A DNA stretch of 64,000 bases from JADLGL01 sp963667605 (GCA_963667605.2 CAXXUZ010000003.1:806001-870000); one strand, 5' to 3'; positions 1 to 9,669 are shown, counted from the first letter of the stretch. Program-made: numbers and translations. Notes: generated by a model from the letters alone, not told the origin.

Positions 1-1
1 C

Positions 2-232
2 CGGACGCACCGGCACACGCTCTATGGCCGCCAGGAGGGGGTATGCGTGGGCTGCCATGTCATGTTCCCATTCCGTAACATGACGGTGGATCACATAGTC
101 GCGCAGTCGCGCGGCGGCGGCGACCATCTCGACAACCTTCAACTGCTATGCGGCGCGTGCAACTCCATGAAGGGCGCTGGATCGCAAGAGCAGCTTGTCG
201 CAAATCTCAAAGCCGGAGGTATCAGACAATGA
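2..232 (+). CDS. HNH endonuclease domain, C-terminal part (cut by window edge)
   Basis: The reading frame is open from the first bases and ends at a TGA. It shows the HNH core of a His-Me finger nuclease: a first Cys pair (CVGC), the catalytic DHIV histidine after TVDH, the DNLQLLC segment with Asn, and a closing C-x2-C (CGAC). This is the metal-binding, DNA-cleaving fold. Similar tails occur as free HNH nucleases and as C-terminal domains behind DNA methyltransferases; the missing 5' part decides which. The stop overlaps the start of the next small frame by ATGA, so the two are probably co-translated. Its position just outside the IS1595-type transposase makes it a possible passenger gene of that element (inference). 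Confidence 0.75.
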   Translation, partial: RTHRHTLYGRQEGVCVGCHVMFPFRNMTVDHIVAQSRGGGDHLDNLQLLCGACNSMKGAGSQEQLVANLKAGGIRQ

Positions 233-426
233 GAGGAGTACCGACGCTTGATCCCGAGCGGGACTTGAAGGGCGCGACGCCAGAAACGCTGGCAAAGGCG
301 CTCTTGCGCAACCGGCTACGACCGCGCGCCGCTCGAAAGCCCGTTGTCGGCAACAAGGTCGCGGAGGAGGAGGTTGCGCCCGACCAGCCGGGCGACGGTG
401 TCCAGCATTTGGACGAGAGTGTCTGA
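229..426 (+). CDS. Small ORF antisense to the transposase 3' end, possible IS passenger
   Basis: A 65-codon frame starts at an ATG that overlaps the HNH stop codon (ATGA). Its first 27 codons lie outside the transposase gene; the rest is read antisense through the transposase C-terminal codons, so the downstream composition is dictated by the other strand. No domain is recognised. The ATGA coupling supports real translation, while the antisense overlap argues that much of the sequence is not under its own selection. It may be a small accessory ORF of the IS or a chance frame. Confidence 0.35.
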   Translation: MRGVPTLDPERDLKGATPETLAKALLRNRLRPRAARKPVVGNKVAEEEVAPDQPGDGVQHLDESV

Positions 427-1361
427 GTCGCGGACGTTGTGCTTGCCCGCAAACTCGGAGACGTAGCGTTGCAAATGCTTCGGGCTGATTTTGTGGAAGG
501 TGCCTTTATGCGCCCTTTTCAGCATGGACCAAAAACTCTCGATCCCGTTGGTGTGAGCCATGCCGTTCACGTACTCGCTGACCGAGTGCTTCACGCTTTG
601 ATGCGGGTTTGGGATGCCCTCGTAGGCGGCGGCATCATCGGTGTAGACCACCGCGTCGGGTTTGGCGTTCTCGGCCACGAAGCGTTGCAGTGTGGTCTTG
701 GCGGTGTTCTCGATCACGCGGGCGTTGACCTTTTTGGTCGCCCGATCCTTCGCGCCTACGACCGCCACCATGTCCACAGGGCCGCGACCAGTCGCCGCCT
801 TCCGCTTTGCGTTCGACATGTTGGCCCGCTTACTGCCGACATAGGTTTCGTCGAACTCGACCGGGCCGTCGAACGGGCCTTCGCCCTCCCCGCCCCAGGC
901 TTCCCGGATGCGGTGCAGCATGAACCAAGCCGTAGGCTGCGAAACGCCGATATCCCGATGCAGCTTCATGCTGGCGACGCTCTTGAGGCTTGTCAGGCAC
1001 AGGTAGATCGCCAGCGCCCACTTTCGCAGCGGAACGTTCGAGCGGGCAATCGGTGTCCCGGTTCGCACGCTGAAATAGGACCGGCAATCGGTGCACCAAT
1101 AGGGCATGGGCTTCGCGTTCGGAACCTCGCGGGTCCGCATGCCTCCGCACTTCCCGCAGTGCCGCTCGCCGTCAGGCCAGATGACCGACTCAAACCACTC
1201 GGTTGCGGCTTCCTCGGTCGGGAACATGTCCATGAGCTGCACCAAGGTCAGTCCCTCGCAGTGCGCTTTTCCAGGTGCCTTTTTCGTCATTTCAACCCTC
1301 CTTTTCGACACTCTGAATATAGGGATTCCCGATGGTAACGTCAAGTAGCATTTATAAGCCC
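232..1361 (-). mobile_element. IS1595-type insertion sequence (right end near 1361, left end uncertain)
   Basis: The right end is inferred where the flavoprotein coding sequence stops making sense, at about 1350-1361. On the minus strand the IS begins there with a G-run followed by CTTATAAATGCTAC. The left end is not resolved: it could lie just after the transposase (about 232-315) or, if the HNH gene is a passenger, outside this window. Members of this family usually make 8-bp target duplications, but only one junction can be seen. Confidence 0.6.
316..1290 (-). CDS. IS1595-family (ISXO2-like) DDE transposase
   Basis: A 324-residue transposase. The N-terminal zinc ribbon uses Cys45, Cys48, Cys66 and Cys69 (HCGKC, WCTDC). 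The catalytic core has Asp147 (EFDETY), Asp218 (YTDD) and Glu251 (GIESFW), followed by the family-typical LKRAHKGTFH and SPKHLQRYV stretches. The ATG at 1290 is chosen over upstream in-frame codons because a strong AGGAGG site precedes it and the longer version reads into the broken flavoprotein gene. The protein looks full length with no visible defect, so the element may be active. It cuts and joins DNA ends to move the IS. Confidence 0.93.
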   Translation of the reverse strand: MTKKAPGKAHCEGLTLVQLMDMFPTEEAATEWFESVIWPDGERHCGKCGGMRTREVPNAKPMPYWCTDCRSYFSVRTGTPIARSNVPLRKWALAIYLCLTSLKSVASMKLHRDIGVSQPTAWFMLHRIREAWGGEGEGPFDGPVEFDETYVGSKRANMSNAKRKAATGRGPVDMVAVVGAKDRATKKVNARVIENTAKTTLQRFVAENAKPDAVVYTDDAAAYEGIPNPHQSVKHSVSEYVNGMAHTNGIESFWSMLKRAHKGTFHKISPKHLQRYVSEFAGKHNVRDSDTLVQMLDTVARLVGRNLLLRDLVADNGLSSGARS

Positions 1362-2362
1362 CCAAAAAGAACGGTGCCGAAATCGGCAAGGTCCAGTTCC
1401 GTCGACGCCGCCGGGTCGAATGGATCCAGAGCCTCGATCTTCGGGACCTCAAGTCCGTCGCGTTCAGCCACCGCCCCGACAAGGCCGCTAACTTGCTGAT
1501 AGCGCTCGTCGCCCCACGCCACGCTGGCGGCCAAATCCGGTGCGAACCGCGCGATCCTGTCGGTAGCTCCAAGGAAGTGGCCGGTCAGGGTGACCCCCAT
1601 CGCCCGGAGCGTCCTCAAATGCAAATCACGACCATTGCCATGCCCGGAGACGAGGATGTTGGCGAACAGCCTAGCCTCGGGGCCGGGCAATGAATCGATC
1701 GTCGCCTCCAGGAACCCTGATTCAGTGAGCCACCATACCAGATCGTGATCGCCGAAGCGGCGCGGGCCCCAGGGTGCTCGCCCGCATGCTAGCGCCACTT
1801 TTCGGCCGGCTTCCGTGAGCTCCTCGGCGATCTGGCAACCGGATTGGCCGCTGCCGATTATCAAGACGTCGCCGGCCGGCAGCGCTTCCGGATTGCGGTA
1901 GCCATCGATATCGATCTTGTGCAGCTGGCCGGGGAGCGACCCAGTTCCGGGCGGGCGATAGGGGCGCTGATAAGCACCGGTCGCGACCACCAAGAACCGA
2001 CCATGAAGGCCCCCGGCGCTGGTCTCCACGGTAAAGCCGTCTCCATTACCGCCAGCAATGGAAGCGACTTCTACGCCCTCACGAACCGGGGCTTTGAAAC
2101 TCGCTGCATAACGCTCAAGGTACGCGACGATTTCGTCGCGCAGCATGAAGCCTTCCGGGTGGGGACCATCATAGTGGTAGCCTGGAAGTTTCACCGTCCA
2201 ATTAGGAGTGACCAGGCAAAAGCTGTCCCATCGTCGGCGCCACGCCTCGCCGATGCGACCTCGCTCCAGCACAACGTGATCAACTCCGGCGCCCGTTAAC
2301 TCGTGACTGACAGCAAGGCCGGCCTAACCGCCGCCAATAATTATCACTTTAACGTCATTCAT
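1352..2362 (-). pseudogene. Flavin-containing monooxygenase / FAD-NAD(P) oxidoreductase, broken
   Basis: The natural start is the ATG at 2362, giving a Rossmann FAD-binding start (VIIIGGG). A TAG at 2324-2326 then replaces the expected glutamine of GGGQAGLA, inside the FAD dinucleotide motif. The frame otherwise continues cleanly through a second dinucleotide motif (IIGSGQSGCQIAEEL) typical of NADPH binding in flavin monooxygenases. The 3' end is lost: after FGTVLFGG the frame enters the IS1595-type element and stops. Two independent lesions make function very unlikely. Confidence 0.85.
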
Positions 2363-2613
2363 CCGCTCACAGACCTTCCATAATCTAGCTGATTGCGACC
2401 GACGTCGTAATCCAAAACCTACCAGACCGCCGAGGCGAAACCCATCCCACCGCTTGGTGATCGGCCGCCTCGACTGGCTGGCCTCGGTCGGTGCTGGCGC
2501 GTCGGGCAGGGAGATCAGCGTTGACCGATCAAAACAACCTCAGTTAGATTTCCGCCTGAACCCTTAGGCCGGATGGGTGGAAATCGGCGGGGGCCGAATC
2601 AAGGAATCTCGAT

Positions 2614-5364
2614 GTGAAGATGAGGCCGTTCGCAATCGTGGCTGTCGCCGCGCTGCTGCTTGTTTCGCAACCAATCGCTGCCCAGGATCAGACAGCCCTC
2701 GACTTCGAGGCCTACACCCTCGGCAACGGCCTCGAGGTGATCCTGGTCGAGGATCACACCGCTCCCGTCGTCGCGATCGACGTCTGGTATCACGTTGGGG
2801 GCGCTAATGATCCGGCCGGGCGAAGCGGTTTTGCTCATCTGGTCGAACATATGATGTTCCAGGGCACCGCCAATATGGGCAAGGACGACCTGCAACGCCT
2901 GATCAATGACGCCGGTGGCAATTACAACGCCTACACATCAATCGACCAAACCGCCTATTATGAGACTCTGCCGGCGCATCAGCTGCCCCTTGGCCTTTGG
3001 CTTGAGGCCGATCGCATGGCTTCGCTGGCCGTCACACAAACCAATCTCGACAATCAGCGCGCGGTGGTGATCGGCGAATACCAGCAAAACTACGGCGGGG
3101 CTCCTTACGGCTTTGGCATCCTCGAACTGATTACCGCGCCCTATGATTATGAACCATATCAACGCTCGCCGATCGGCCGGATCGAGGACCTCAACCTCGC
3201 CACGGTGGCCGAGATCGCGGCTTTCCATGCCATCTATTACGTTCCCAACAACGCAACGCTGGTAGTCGCCGGCGATTTCGAGCCGGCCGCCGCCCGCGAG
3301 TTGATCGAGCTCTATTACGCACCGATCCCGGCCGGAGCAACACCACCAGCGCTACCCGCTTGGAGTCCGGTGCAGCAGGCAGAAGCAAGCTTTGTCACCC
3401 TTGAGGACGACCTCATTCGCATTCCGGCGGTATTGATCGGCTACGAGACACCACCGCGGCAGCATCCAGACTATCCGGCGATGGAGATCCTCAATTTCGT
3501 CCTCAGCACCGGCGACAGCAGCCGGATGCAGCAGAGCCTAATCGAGACCGGCTTGGCAATCGTCGCCGACACACTGATGAGCGACAATTTCGGGCCGAGC
3601 CTTTTCGGCGTATTGCTGCTGCCCAATCTCGGCACCATCGCACCGGCGGAACTGGAGCAACTCTACTACGCCGAGCTCGACCTCATCCTCGCCGAGGGCA
3701 TTCCACAGGCTGATCTTGATAAGGCAATCAACATCCTTCGCGCCGGTAGTATATCGAGCCTGGAAAGTGCGTTCGGTATCGCAGAACAGGTTCAAACAGC
3801 CAATTTCTATTATGGTGATCCTGGAGCCGTGATGACCGAGATCGTCCGCTTCACCGCGGTCAGTTCGGAGGACGTCCAGCGCGTCATTCGAGAATATCTG
3901 TCTCCGGAGGATCGTCACGTCATCTATATCAATCCCGGCGCATCGGTTCAGATGGCGGAGCCCGTCCCCTTTGTCGGCTCTACCAACACTCCGGCCGACG
4001 ACGCCTTCGACGCTGATTTCGCGCTGGCGATAACCGAACCGCCTTCGCCATTTGAAGAAATTGCCTTTAACCTGCCGACAATCACGGAGAATAATCTCGC
4101 CAACGGGCTCACGGTGGTCGTGATCGAGGCCCCCGAGTTACCGATGCTAACCGCCGATCTTATCTTCCGCGGCGGCGGCATGATCGCGCCGGCCGAGAAT
4201 GCCGGCATCGTTGGCGTGATGGCAGATCTGCTGACCAAGGGCACAATTTCACGATCCGCCTTCGACATTGCCGTTGAGATAGAATCGCGCGGCGGCGCCG
4301 TGTATTCCTACGCTGGCTCGGATATGGTCGGCGCCGGCATCTTTGCGCTGATCGAGGATGCCGATTTGGCATTCGACCTACTCGGCGACATTGTCCTCAA
4401 TCCACGCTTCCCCCAAGCTGAATTGACCGTTCAAATCACGCAGCGTCGAAGCAGCCTGGAGGCGGCTCTAGTCAATCCCAGGTCTCAGGCTGGACGCGCT
4501 TTTTCCCGCCTCGTCTACGGTGCTCATCCATACGGAAATCAACTCACCCTCGATACTTTGGCCACAATCGACCAGGCGTCGGTGCAGGCCCTTTACGCAT
4601 CGATACGCGACCCGGCAAATGCCATTCTGATCATCGCCGGCCGTATCACTACTGAGGAAGCCCTAGCTTTGGCCGAAATCACTTTCGGTGGCTGGATCGG
4701 CGATGGCGATCCACCGACAATTGACTTCCCGCCCGTCGACAATGGTGTCGGCGCGCTCGACATTGTCCTGATTGATATTCCTGGTGCCGAGCAAGCGGAG
4801 ATCATACTCGGCAATATCGGCATCCGAGGCGACGATCCCGACCGCTACGTCTTGTCGGTAATGAACAACATACTCGGCGTCGGCTTGCCCTCCCGCCTCA
4901 GCCAGAACATTCGCGAGAGTAAGGGCTTCGCCTATGGCATCGGCTCCAGCTTTTCGTTCCCTCGCGACATCGGGCTGTTCCGGGTGTCGACCAATGTCCG
5001 ACCGGAGACGGTTGCCTCCGCCTTGACCGAGATCCTGTTCGAGCTAGAGCGGATGCGGACTGAGCCAGTATCCGGGGTCGAGCTGACCGGCGTTCGCGAC
5101 GGTATGATCGGGCGATTTGCTCTTAGCCTCGAAACCTATCAGGCCCTCGTCGCCAATATCGCCGCATACATGATTCGGGGTCTGCCGATTGGCGATATTG
5201 CACTCTACCCGGATCGGATCGCCGAAGCCGACCCCGCATCGGTGATCGACCGCGCTGTCCGTTATTTGCCGACCGACCTCCTGGTGGTGGTAGCCGGTGA
5301 CGCCGCGGTTCTGCTGGAGCAGTTGCAGACCCTTGGGCCGGTGACCATCGTCCAGCCGCAATAG
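2614..5364 (+). CDS. M16 (pitrilysin) family zinc metallopeptidase, exported, two-domain
   Basis: A 916-residue protein with a signal peptide (hydrophobic core about 6-18, AAQ cleavage near 24). The first M16 domain carries the inverted zinc motif His75-Leu-Val-Glu78-His79 and the distal ligand Glu155 (VVIGE). A second M16-like half begins near residue 470 and lacks HxxEH, as is normal for the paired, non-catalytic half that closes the peptide chamber. GTG at 2614 is preferred because AAGGA sits 8 bases upstream; ATG at 2620 is the alternative. It probably degrades peptides in the periplasm. It is a single gene, with no obvious operon partner. Confidence 0.93.
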   Translation: MKMRPFAIVAVAALLLVSQPIAAQDQTALDFEAYTLGNGLEVILVEDHTAPVVAIDVWYHVGGANDPAGRSGFAHLVEHMMFQGTANMGKDDLQRLINDAGGNYNAYTSIDQTAYYETLPAHQLPLGLWLEADRMASLAVTQTNLDNQRAVVIGEYQQNYGGAPYGFGILELITAPYDYEPYQRSPIGRIEDLNLATVAEIAAFHAIYYVPNNATLVVAGDFEPAAARELIELYYAPIPAGATPPALPAWSPVQQAEASFVTLEDDLIRIPAVLIGYETPPRQHPDYPAMEILNFVLSTGDSSRMQQSLIETGLAIVADTLMSDNFGPSLFGVLLLPNLGTIAPAELEQLYYAELDLILAEGIPQADLDKAINILRAGSISSLESAFGIAEQVQTANFYYGDPGAVMTEIVRFTAVSSEDVQRVIREYLSPEDRHVIYINPGASVQMAEPVPFVGSTNTPADDAFDADFALAITEPPSPFEEIAFNLPTITENNLANGLTVVVIEAPELPMLTADLIFRGGGMIAPAENAGIVGVMADLLTKGTISRSAFDIAVEIESRGGAVYSYAGSDMVGAGIFALIEDADLAFDLLGDIVLNPRFPQAELTVQITQRRSSLEAALVNPRSQAGRAFSRLVYGAHPYGNQLTLDTLATIDQASVQALYASIRDPANAILIIAGRITTEEALALAEITFGGWIGDGDPPTIDFPPVDNGVGALDIVLIDIPGAEQAEIILGNIGIRGDDPDRYVLSVMNNILGVGLPSRLSQNIRESKGFAYGIGSSFSFPRDIGLFRVSTNVRPETVASALTEILFELERMRTEPVSGVELTGVRDGMIGRFALSLETYQALVANIAAYMIRGLPIGDIALYPDRIAEADPASVIDRAVRYLPTDLLVVVAGDAAVLLEQLQTLGPVTIVQPQ

Positions 5365-5561
5365 CCGGTTCCCAGCGATCTAGTCCGCTCAGGGCCGATC
5401 TCATTCCATTGGCGCTCACCCGGATTGGTGCTGCGAAAAACTCTGGTCACGGGCTATCCAATTTCGATCATCGGAGGACAGTTCCGGGCAAGATGGATCG
5501 CCGCATTGCACGTATGGTTGTTTTGGGGAAACCCGATCAACAATGATGATGGAGGCACCAA

Positions 5562-5870
5562 ATGTTCATCACACGCTGGCAGATCGACGCCCGATTCGGC
5601 CATAAGGACAAGGTGATTGAGCTATTGAGAAACTGGGATCGCGACATCGGCTCTCAAGCTGGTCTCCAAAACAACATCCAGTACCTGTCGGGCTCGATCG
5701 GCGCGAGGGAGGCAACGGTTGAGAACAATGTCACCGTCACCAGCCTCGCCGAACTTGAGGCCGGCTTCGCGGCCATTGGCCAATCCGACGCTCACAAGAA
5801 ATGGGGTGAAGCGCTCGAGCCCCATGTCGTTTCGGGAACGTCGCACTGGCAAATCCTCCGGGTGCTGTAG
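5562..5870 (+). CDS. Small conserved-looking protein, possible alpha+beta barrel, function unknown
   Basis: A 102-residue soluble protein starting at an ATG with a GGAGG site at 5551-5555. It has no signal peptide or membrane segment. The pattern (MFITRWQIDARFGHKDKVIELL at the start, SDAHKKWGEALEPHVVSGTS near the end) recalls NIPSNAP or antibiotic-monooxygenase-like dimeric barrels, where an N-terminal strand is followed by a helix. This is a shape-based guess only. The gene stands alone. Confidence 0.7.
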   Translation: MFITRWQIDARFGHKDKVIELLRNWDRDIGSQAGLQNNIQYLSGSIGAREATVENNVTVTSLAELEAGFAAIGQSDAHKKWGEALEPHVVSGTSHWQILRVL

Positions 5871-6193
5871 CCGAGCAAACGACGGCTTCGGCGGGGCGGT
5901 CGCGGCCGCTTCCGTGCTGGCGAACCGCTCCGCGATTCCGGACTGGCACTCGAAAACACAGAATCTCCAATCACCATTTCGGGGCCATTGGCTGTCTTCG
6001 AGCCAATTGCCCCTTATCCGCCGCAATACCGGCCAGCGACGACCACATTTGCGATCTCTAACGAAATGAGCACAATTGCAGCGGAAATCGATCGTCAGGG
6101 CGGGGGGCGCGTCATCGCCGAACGGATCGCGGATAGGCAATGCCTTCCCACTCCGACGCGGCGGTCTTGTAGCTGAGTGGAGCGGCCCGCCCG
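5871..6193. other. Intergenic stretch without recognised features
   Basis: About 320 bases between the small hypothetical gene and the SH3b gene. Only short frames without ribosome sites or recognisable domains are present, and no clear terminator or promoter was found. It may hold the promoter for the SH3b gene. Confidence 0.4.
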
Positions 6194-7357
6194 ATGATTC
6201 CAGATCTACCCGACGATCAGCCGCCGCCCGATAGCGAAGCCGCTCGCCCAACATTCGGCGACGCAACCCCCGGCTCCAACGATCCGGCACCGCGTTCGGA
6301 GGCAACTCTCGGCGCCGATGCCGCCGGGTCCGGTCTCCCTTCCACGCCGGAGCCCGAATTCGCGGACGCCACCAGCGGCTTGATCGACGAGCTTGAACAG
6401 ATTCTAGGCGGTGATTTCGACACCGCCGAGCCGGAACCGGCAGAACTCGATCAGACAGCCGAGATCGCATTCCCGCTGGCTGACCCCGATGGCGAAGCGC
6501 ACACCGACGATTATCCTGCGGCGTTCGGACCGGCGGAGGAATTCCCCGACGAACCCCATGCATCGGGCGATGTTGAAGCCACGAGCTCTGATCAACTACC
6601 GCCCACCGACGGCGGATTCTGGCATGCGGAGGAGCTTCAATCCGAAGCCGAACACCAGGCCCCGGAGCGACCAAGATTTGGTCGATCCCGAGACTTCGTG
6701 ACCATCGCCATCCTGGTTGTGCTGATCGTTGGCGCCGGTGTCTATTCCGCGATTCAGTTGTCGCGCGATCCAGTGGTCGGCGTCTCCGAACAGGCCGACC
6801 TAGCCGCCGGCGGAGAACGTGATTTCGTCGCCGAAGCTGGTGCCCGAGTTCAGCCGATTTCAGGCGCACCGGCAGCACCGGTGGCGGACAATCAGCCTCC
6901 GAGCGCCGCCGACCCCGGCTACATCATCGCCGGCATCGGTGAACCTGGCGCAGTGGCGGTGCGAGGCGAAGCGGCCCTTGGCGGGCCTTTCATCGCCGAC
7001 CCGGTTCTGCCGGAGGCGCCGCTACCGGATGCGGCGCCTCCGGATCCGCTCCCGGTACTCGCAAATCCACCGGCGGATGAGACACCTTTGGTAGCCGCCG
7101 ACCCGCCAGCCGCGCCAGAACCGGCAGCGCCAGCTCCGGTGGCACCGGCCGGAAACCCGGTAACGATCTTGGCGACTACCAACGCCTTCGTGAATATGCG
7201 AGCGGGTCCTGACAATGACGCCCCGGTCATCAGTGTCGTCGCCGAAGGCGCGACGGTCGAGATCGTCGACTGCAATTTCTGGTGCGAGGTGATCGTCGAC
7301 GGCACCAAGGGTTGGATCTATCAGGACTTCCTGGAGACGGCCGAGCCCGCGCTCTAG
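6194..7357 (+). CDS. Single-pass membrane protein with C-terminal bacterial SH3 (SH3b) domain
   Basis: A 387-residue protein in three parts. An acidic, low-complexity cytoplasmic region (1-165) has many Asp, Glu and Pro. A transmembrane helix lies at about 169-188 (VTIAILVVLIVGAGVYSAI). A Pro/Ala-rich extracytoplasmic linker leads to an SH3b domain in the last 65 residues (NMRAGPDNDAPVI, then CNFWCEVIVDGTKGWI). SH3b domains of this kind bind peptidoglycan or cell-wall peptides, so an envelope-anchoring role is plausible. Two cysteines flank the DCNFWC turn and could form a disulfide. There is no enzymatic domain. Confidence 0.85.
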   Translation: MIPDLPDDQPPPDSEAARPTFGDATPGSNDPAPRSEATLGADAAGSGLPSTPEPEFADATSGLIDELEQILGGDFDTAEPEPAELDQTAEIAFPLADPDGEAHTDDYPAAFGPAEEFPDEPHASGDVEATSSDQLPPTDGGFWHAEELQSEAEHQAPERPRFGRSRDFVTIAILVVLIVGAGVYSAIQLSRDPVVGVSEQADLAAGGERDFVAEAGARVQPISGAPAAPVADNQPPSAADPGYIIAGIGEPGAVAVRGEAALGGPFIADPVLPEAPLPDAAPPDPLPVLANPPADETPLVAADPPAAPEPAAPAPVAPAGNPVTILATTNAFVNMRAGPDNDAPVISVVAEGATVEIVDCNFWCEVIVDGTKGWIYQDFLETAEPAL

Positions 7358-7542
7358 CCGATAATACTTGTTCGCCTCGCTCAGTCATCCGAGCCCTTGC
7401 ATCGAGCGCGCCGACACGGTTCTTTCCCCCGGTGGCAAATAGTTGGTTCTCTCAATCGGCAGGCCTGAGAACAAAGCTTTGGCTGTTTCGCCAACGAGCG
7501 CGACCGATCCGAGCGACACTTCGCGACAAGGGGCCCGGGTAA

Positions 7543-8900
7543 ATGGCGCCAGCGCCGTCCGTTGCCGTTCTTGGGGCCGGTATCCTCGGCAGTTCCGTCG
7601 CACTCTTCCTAGCGAGGCGCGGGGCGCTCGTTACCCTGTTCGACGCCAGGGATCGCCCCTTTGAAGGCGCCAGCCGCTGGAATGAAGGCAAGATCCATCT
7701 CGGCTATATCTATGCCGCCGATCAGACCGGAGCACCGCCCGACAATTGCTCCCGGGCGCCCTTGCATTCCGTAGCCTCGCCGAACGGCTGATCGGCCGCT
7801 CGCTGCAATCGGCCACGACCCCGGAAGACGATACTTTCTTGCTACATCGGCAGTCGGTGGTCGGCGCCGAGGAAACCGAGATCTATTTCGATCGCTTCTC
7901 GACCATGGCGCGGGAGCATCCTGGCGCCGGCGACTGTCTCCGTGATCTGACGGTCGCCCATGTTGAAAGGCTGAGCAGGAGCGAACTAGAGGCGATTGTG
8001 GCGGGCTACCGAATACCAGAGCGATCGGTTGACGCTCACTGGGTAGCCGAGCAGTTCATCTCGGCGATCGGCGCCGAGACGAAGATCGAGCTGGCGACCG
8101 GCCGAACTGTTGTTGCCGTGCGCGCCCTGGAAAAGATCTGCGATCCGAGCGCGATTGTGGCGGGCTACCGAATACCAGAGCGATCGGTTGACGCTCACTG
8201 GGTAGCCGAGCAGTTCATCTCGGCGATCGGCGCCGAGACGAAGATCGAGCTGGCGACCGGCCGAACTGTTGTTGCCGTGCGCGCCCTGGAAAAGCGGTAG
8301 GAGGGTCAATTCCAGGTCGACACCGATGACGGCCATTTCGGTCCCTTCGACAACGTCGTGAACGCATTGTGGGAAGGGCGGCTCGCGATCGACCAAACGC
8401 TCGGCATTTCCCCGCCATCCGAATGGTCCCATCGCTACCGACTCTCGCTGTTCGCTCGGACACGGTCGGAGGTCGATGCTCTCAATGTAGTCATCGGTGT
8501 TGGCCCCTATGGCGATATTAAGAACTACAACCGCCACGATCTCTATCTGTCCCGGTACCCGACCGGACTCCTCGTCGAAAGCAACGAGATCCTACCAACA
8601 GCGCCCGCCGCCCTTGCCGAGCCCGAAAAACGCATTTTGATTGATCGGATTCTCAGCCAGTTGACGGCGATCATCCCGTCGATCCAGAACCTGTGGGCGC
8701 ACCTGGAGGAGGCAAGGCTCGACGGCGGCTGGGTCTTCGCCGCCGGCACTGGCCCCCTCGATCAGCGAACATCAACGCTCCACCGGCGCGACCAGATCGG
8801 GATCAATCGGCAAGGCGGATATTTCAGTGTCGACACCGGAAAATATTCGATGGCGCCGTGGCTGGCACTTCAAATCACGGACATGATCTTGCCAGGCTGA
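7543..8900 (+). pseudogene. FAD-dependent oxidoreductase (DAO-like), broken by frameshift, duplication and stop
   Basis: The first frame starts with an intact FAD motif (VAVLGAGILGSSVALFLARR), then slips frame near 7742, where the expected sequence resumes as LLPGALAFRSLAERLIG. A 144-bp segment is then present twice in the same frame (7992-8135 and 8151-8294), and a TAG at 8298-8300 ends translation. Beyond it the same frame continues to a normal end at 8900 (NVVNALWEGRLAIDQ to DMILPG). At least three lesions are present. The ancestral protein was probably an amine or amino-sugar oxidoreductase of the DAO family; the substrate is unknown. Confidence 0.85.
7992..8294 (+). repeat. 144-bp tandem direct duplication inside a pseudogene
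   Basis: Copies at 7992-8135 and 8151-8294 appear identical by reading and are separated by 15 bases. The 159-bp period is a multiple of three, so the protein frame is kept through the repeat. The perfect identity indicates a recent event. Confidence 0.93.
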
Positions 8901-9117
8901 CTGGGACGGGTCGCCGCCGAACAGGACGGCCTGCCCACTCGGCCGAGGCTTCTCAAGAAAATTTTGGGCCCGAAAGTGGCAATAGCCTGCCATTTTTACC
9001 AAGCTGAACAGAACATAACAACCGCCTCAGGCTGGGTTCAGCGCTGCTTTGTCAAAACCGCATCACCGAATTCAAACCGGTCGCAACCATCGACCCAAAG
9101 CTCTGAGGAACAAGACC

Positions 9118-9522
9118 ATGAACATCTCCATGACCCTGATCGCAGCCACTCTCTCATTCGCCATGATCGGCGCCACCACCGCCACCGCTTCGGCCCACAG
9201 CTCAAAATCCCAGACCCAGCCGCAGCACCAAACCCAGGTCGTTCGCTCGTCCCAGGCCTGTGACATGTATGCCCGTGACTACGCCAATTGGCGTGCCGGG
9301 CATCGTGGCACTCGCGTCGCCGTTGGCGGTCTGATCGGCGCCGGCTTTGGTGCCCTGGTCGGCGGCTTCTTGTTCGGCACCCCGATTGCTGGTGCGGTCG
9401 TTGGCGCCGGTGCCGGCGTGGTCGGCGGTGCGATTGTTGGTCAGCCGCAATGGCAGGCCGAGTACAACAACGCCTACACCAATTGCATCTACGGTGCCCC
9501 GCTTTCCTACCCCTGGCTCTAA
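9118..9522 (+). CDS. Glycine-zipper protein, exported
   Basis: A 134-residue protein. The ATG at 9118 follows a GAGGAAC site and gives a proper signal peptide (hydrophobic to about residue 24, ending ATASA). The middle is a glycine zipper (GGLIGAGFGALVGGFLFG, then GAVVGAGAGVVGGAIVG), a small-residue pattern that packs helices in or on membranes, as in outer-membrane lipoprotein and surface-antigen relatives. Residues after the zipper (YNNAYTNCIYG) match the usual tail of this alphaproteobacterial family. Exact function is unknown. A terminator follows. Confidence 0.85.
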   Translation: MNISMTLIAATLSFAMIGATTATASAHSSKSQTQPQHQTQVVRSSQACDMYARDYANWRAGHRGTRVAVGGLIGAGFGALVGGFLFGTPIAGAVVGAGAGVVGGAIVGQPQWQAEYNNAYTNCIYGAPLSYPWL

Positions 9523-9610
9523 CCCTTCAAAGCTGGCGGCGGTCCCTCCCCGTCGCCAGTTCTCACCCCAAAGTATTTCTTCGTCTTGCTCCCCTCCCTC
9601 CACCACTTGG

Positions 9611-9644
9611 CCCCGCCCGCTCCAAAGCAGGCGGGGTCCTTTTT
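9611..9644 (+). terminator. Rho-independent terminator after the glycine-zipper gene
   Basis: CCCCGCC (9611-9617) pairs perfectly with GGCGGGG (9630-9636) across a 12-base loop and is followed by TCCTTTTT. It ends the plus-strand transcript and lies just before the 3' end of the convergent transporter gene. Confidence 0.88.
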
Positions 9645-9669
9645 CGGTGGTATCGGAGGTCGGAGTTTC

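Noticed and set aside
439..1338. Long plus-strand frame of about 300 codons
   Set aside because: It is the antisense shadow of the IS1595-type transposase; composition follows the minus-strand codons and it has no domain.
2324..2326. TAG read as an amino acid (pyrrolysine-like recoding)
   Set aside because: TAG ends intact genes here such as the M16 peptidase and both IS1380 transposases, so a general recoding is unlikely; the gene is also cut by an IS.
5425..5616. 63-codon frame before the small hypothetical gene
   Set aside because: It lacks a ribosome site and overlaps the start of the better supported gene at 5562.
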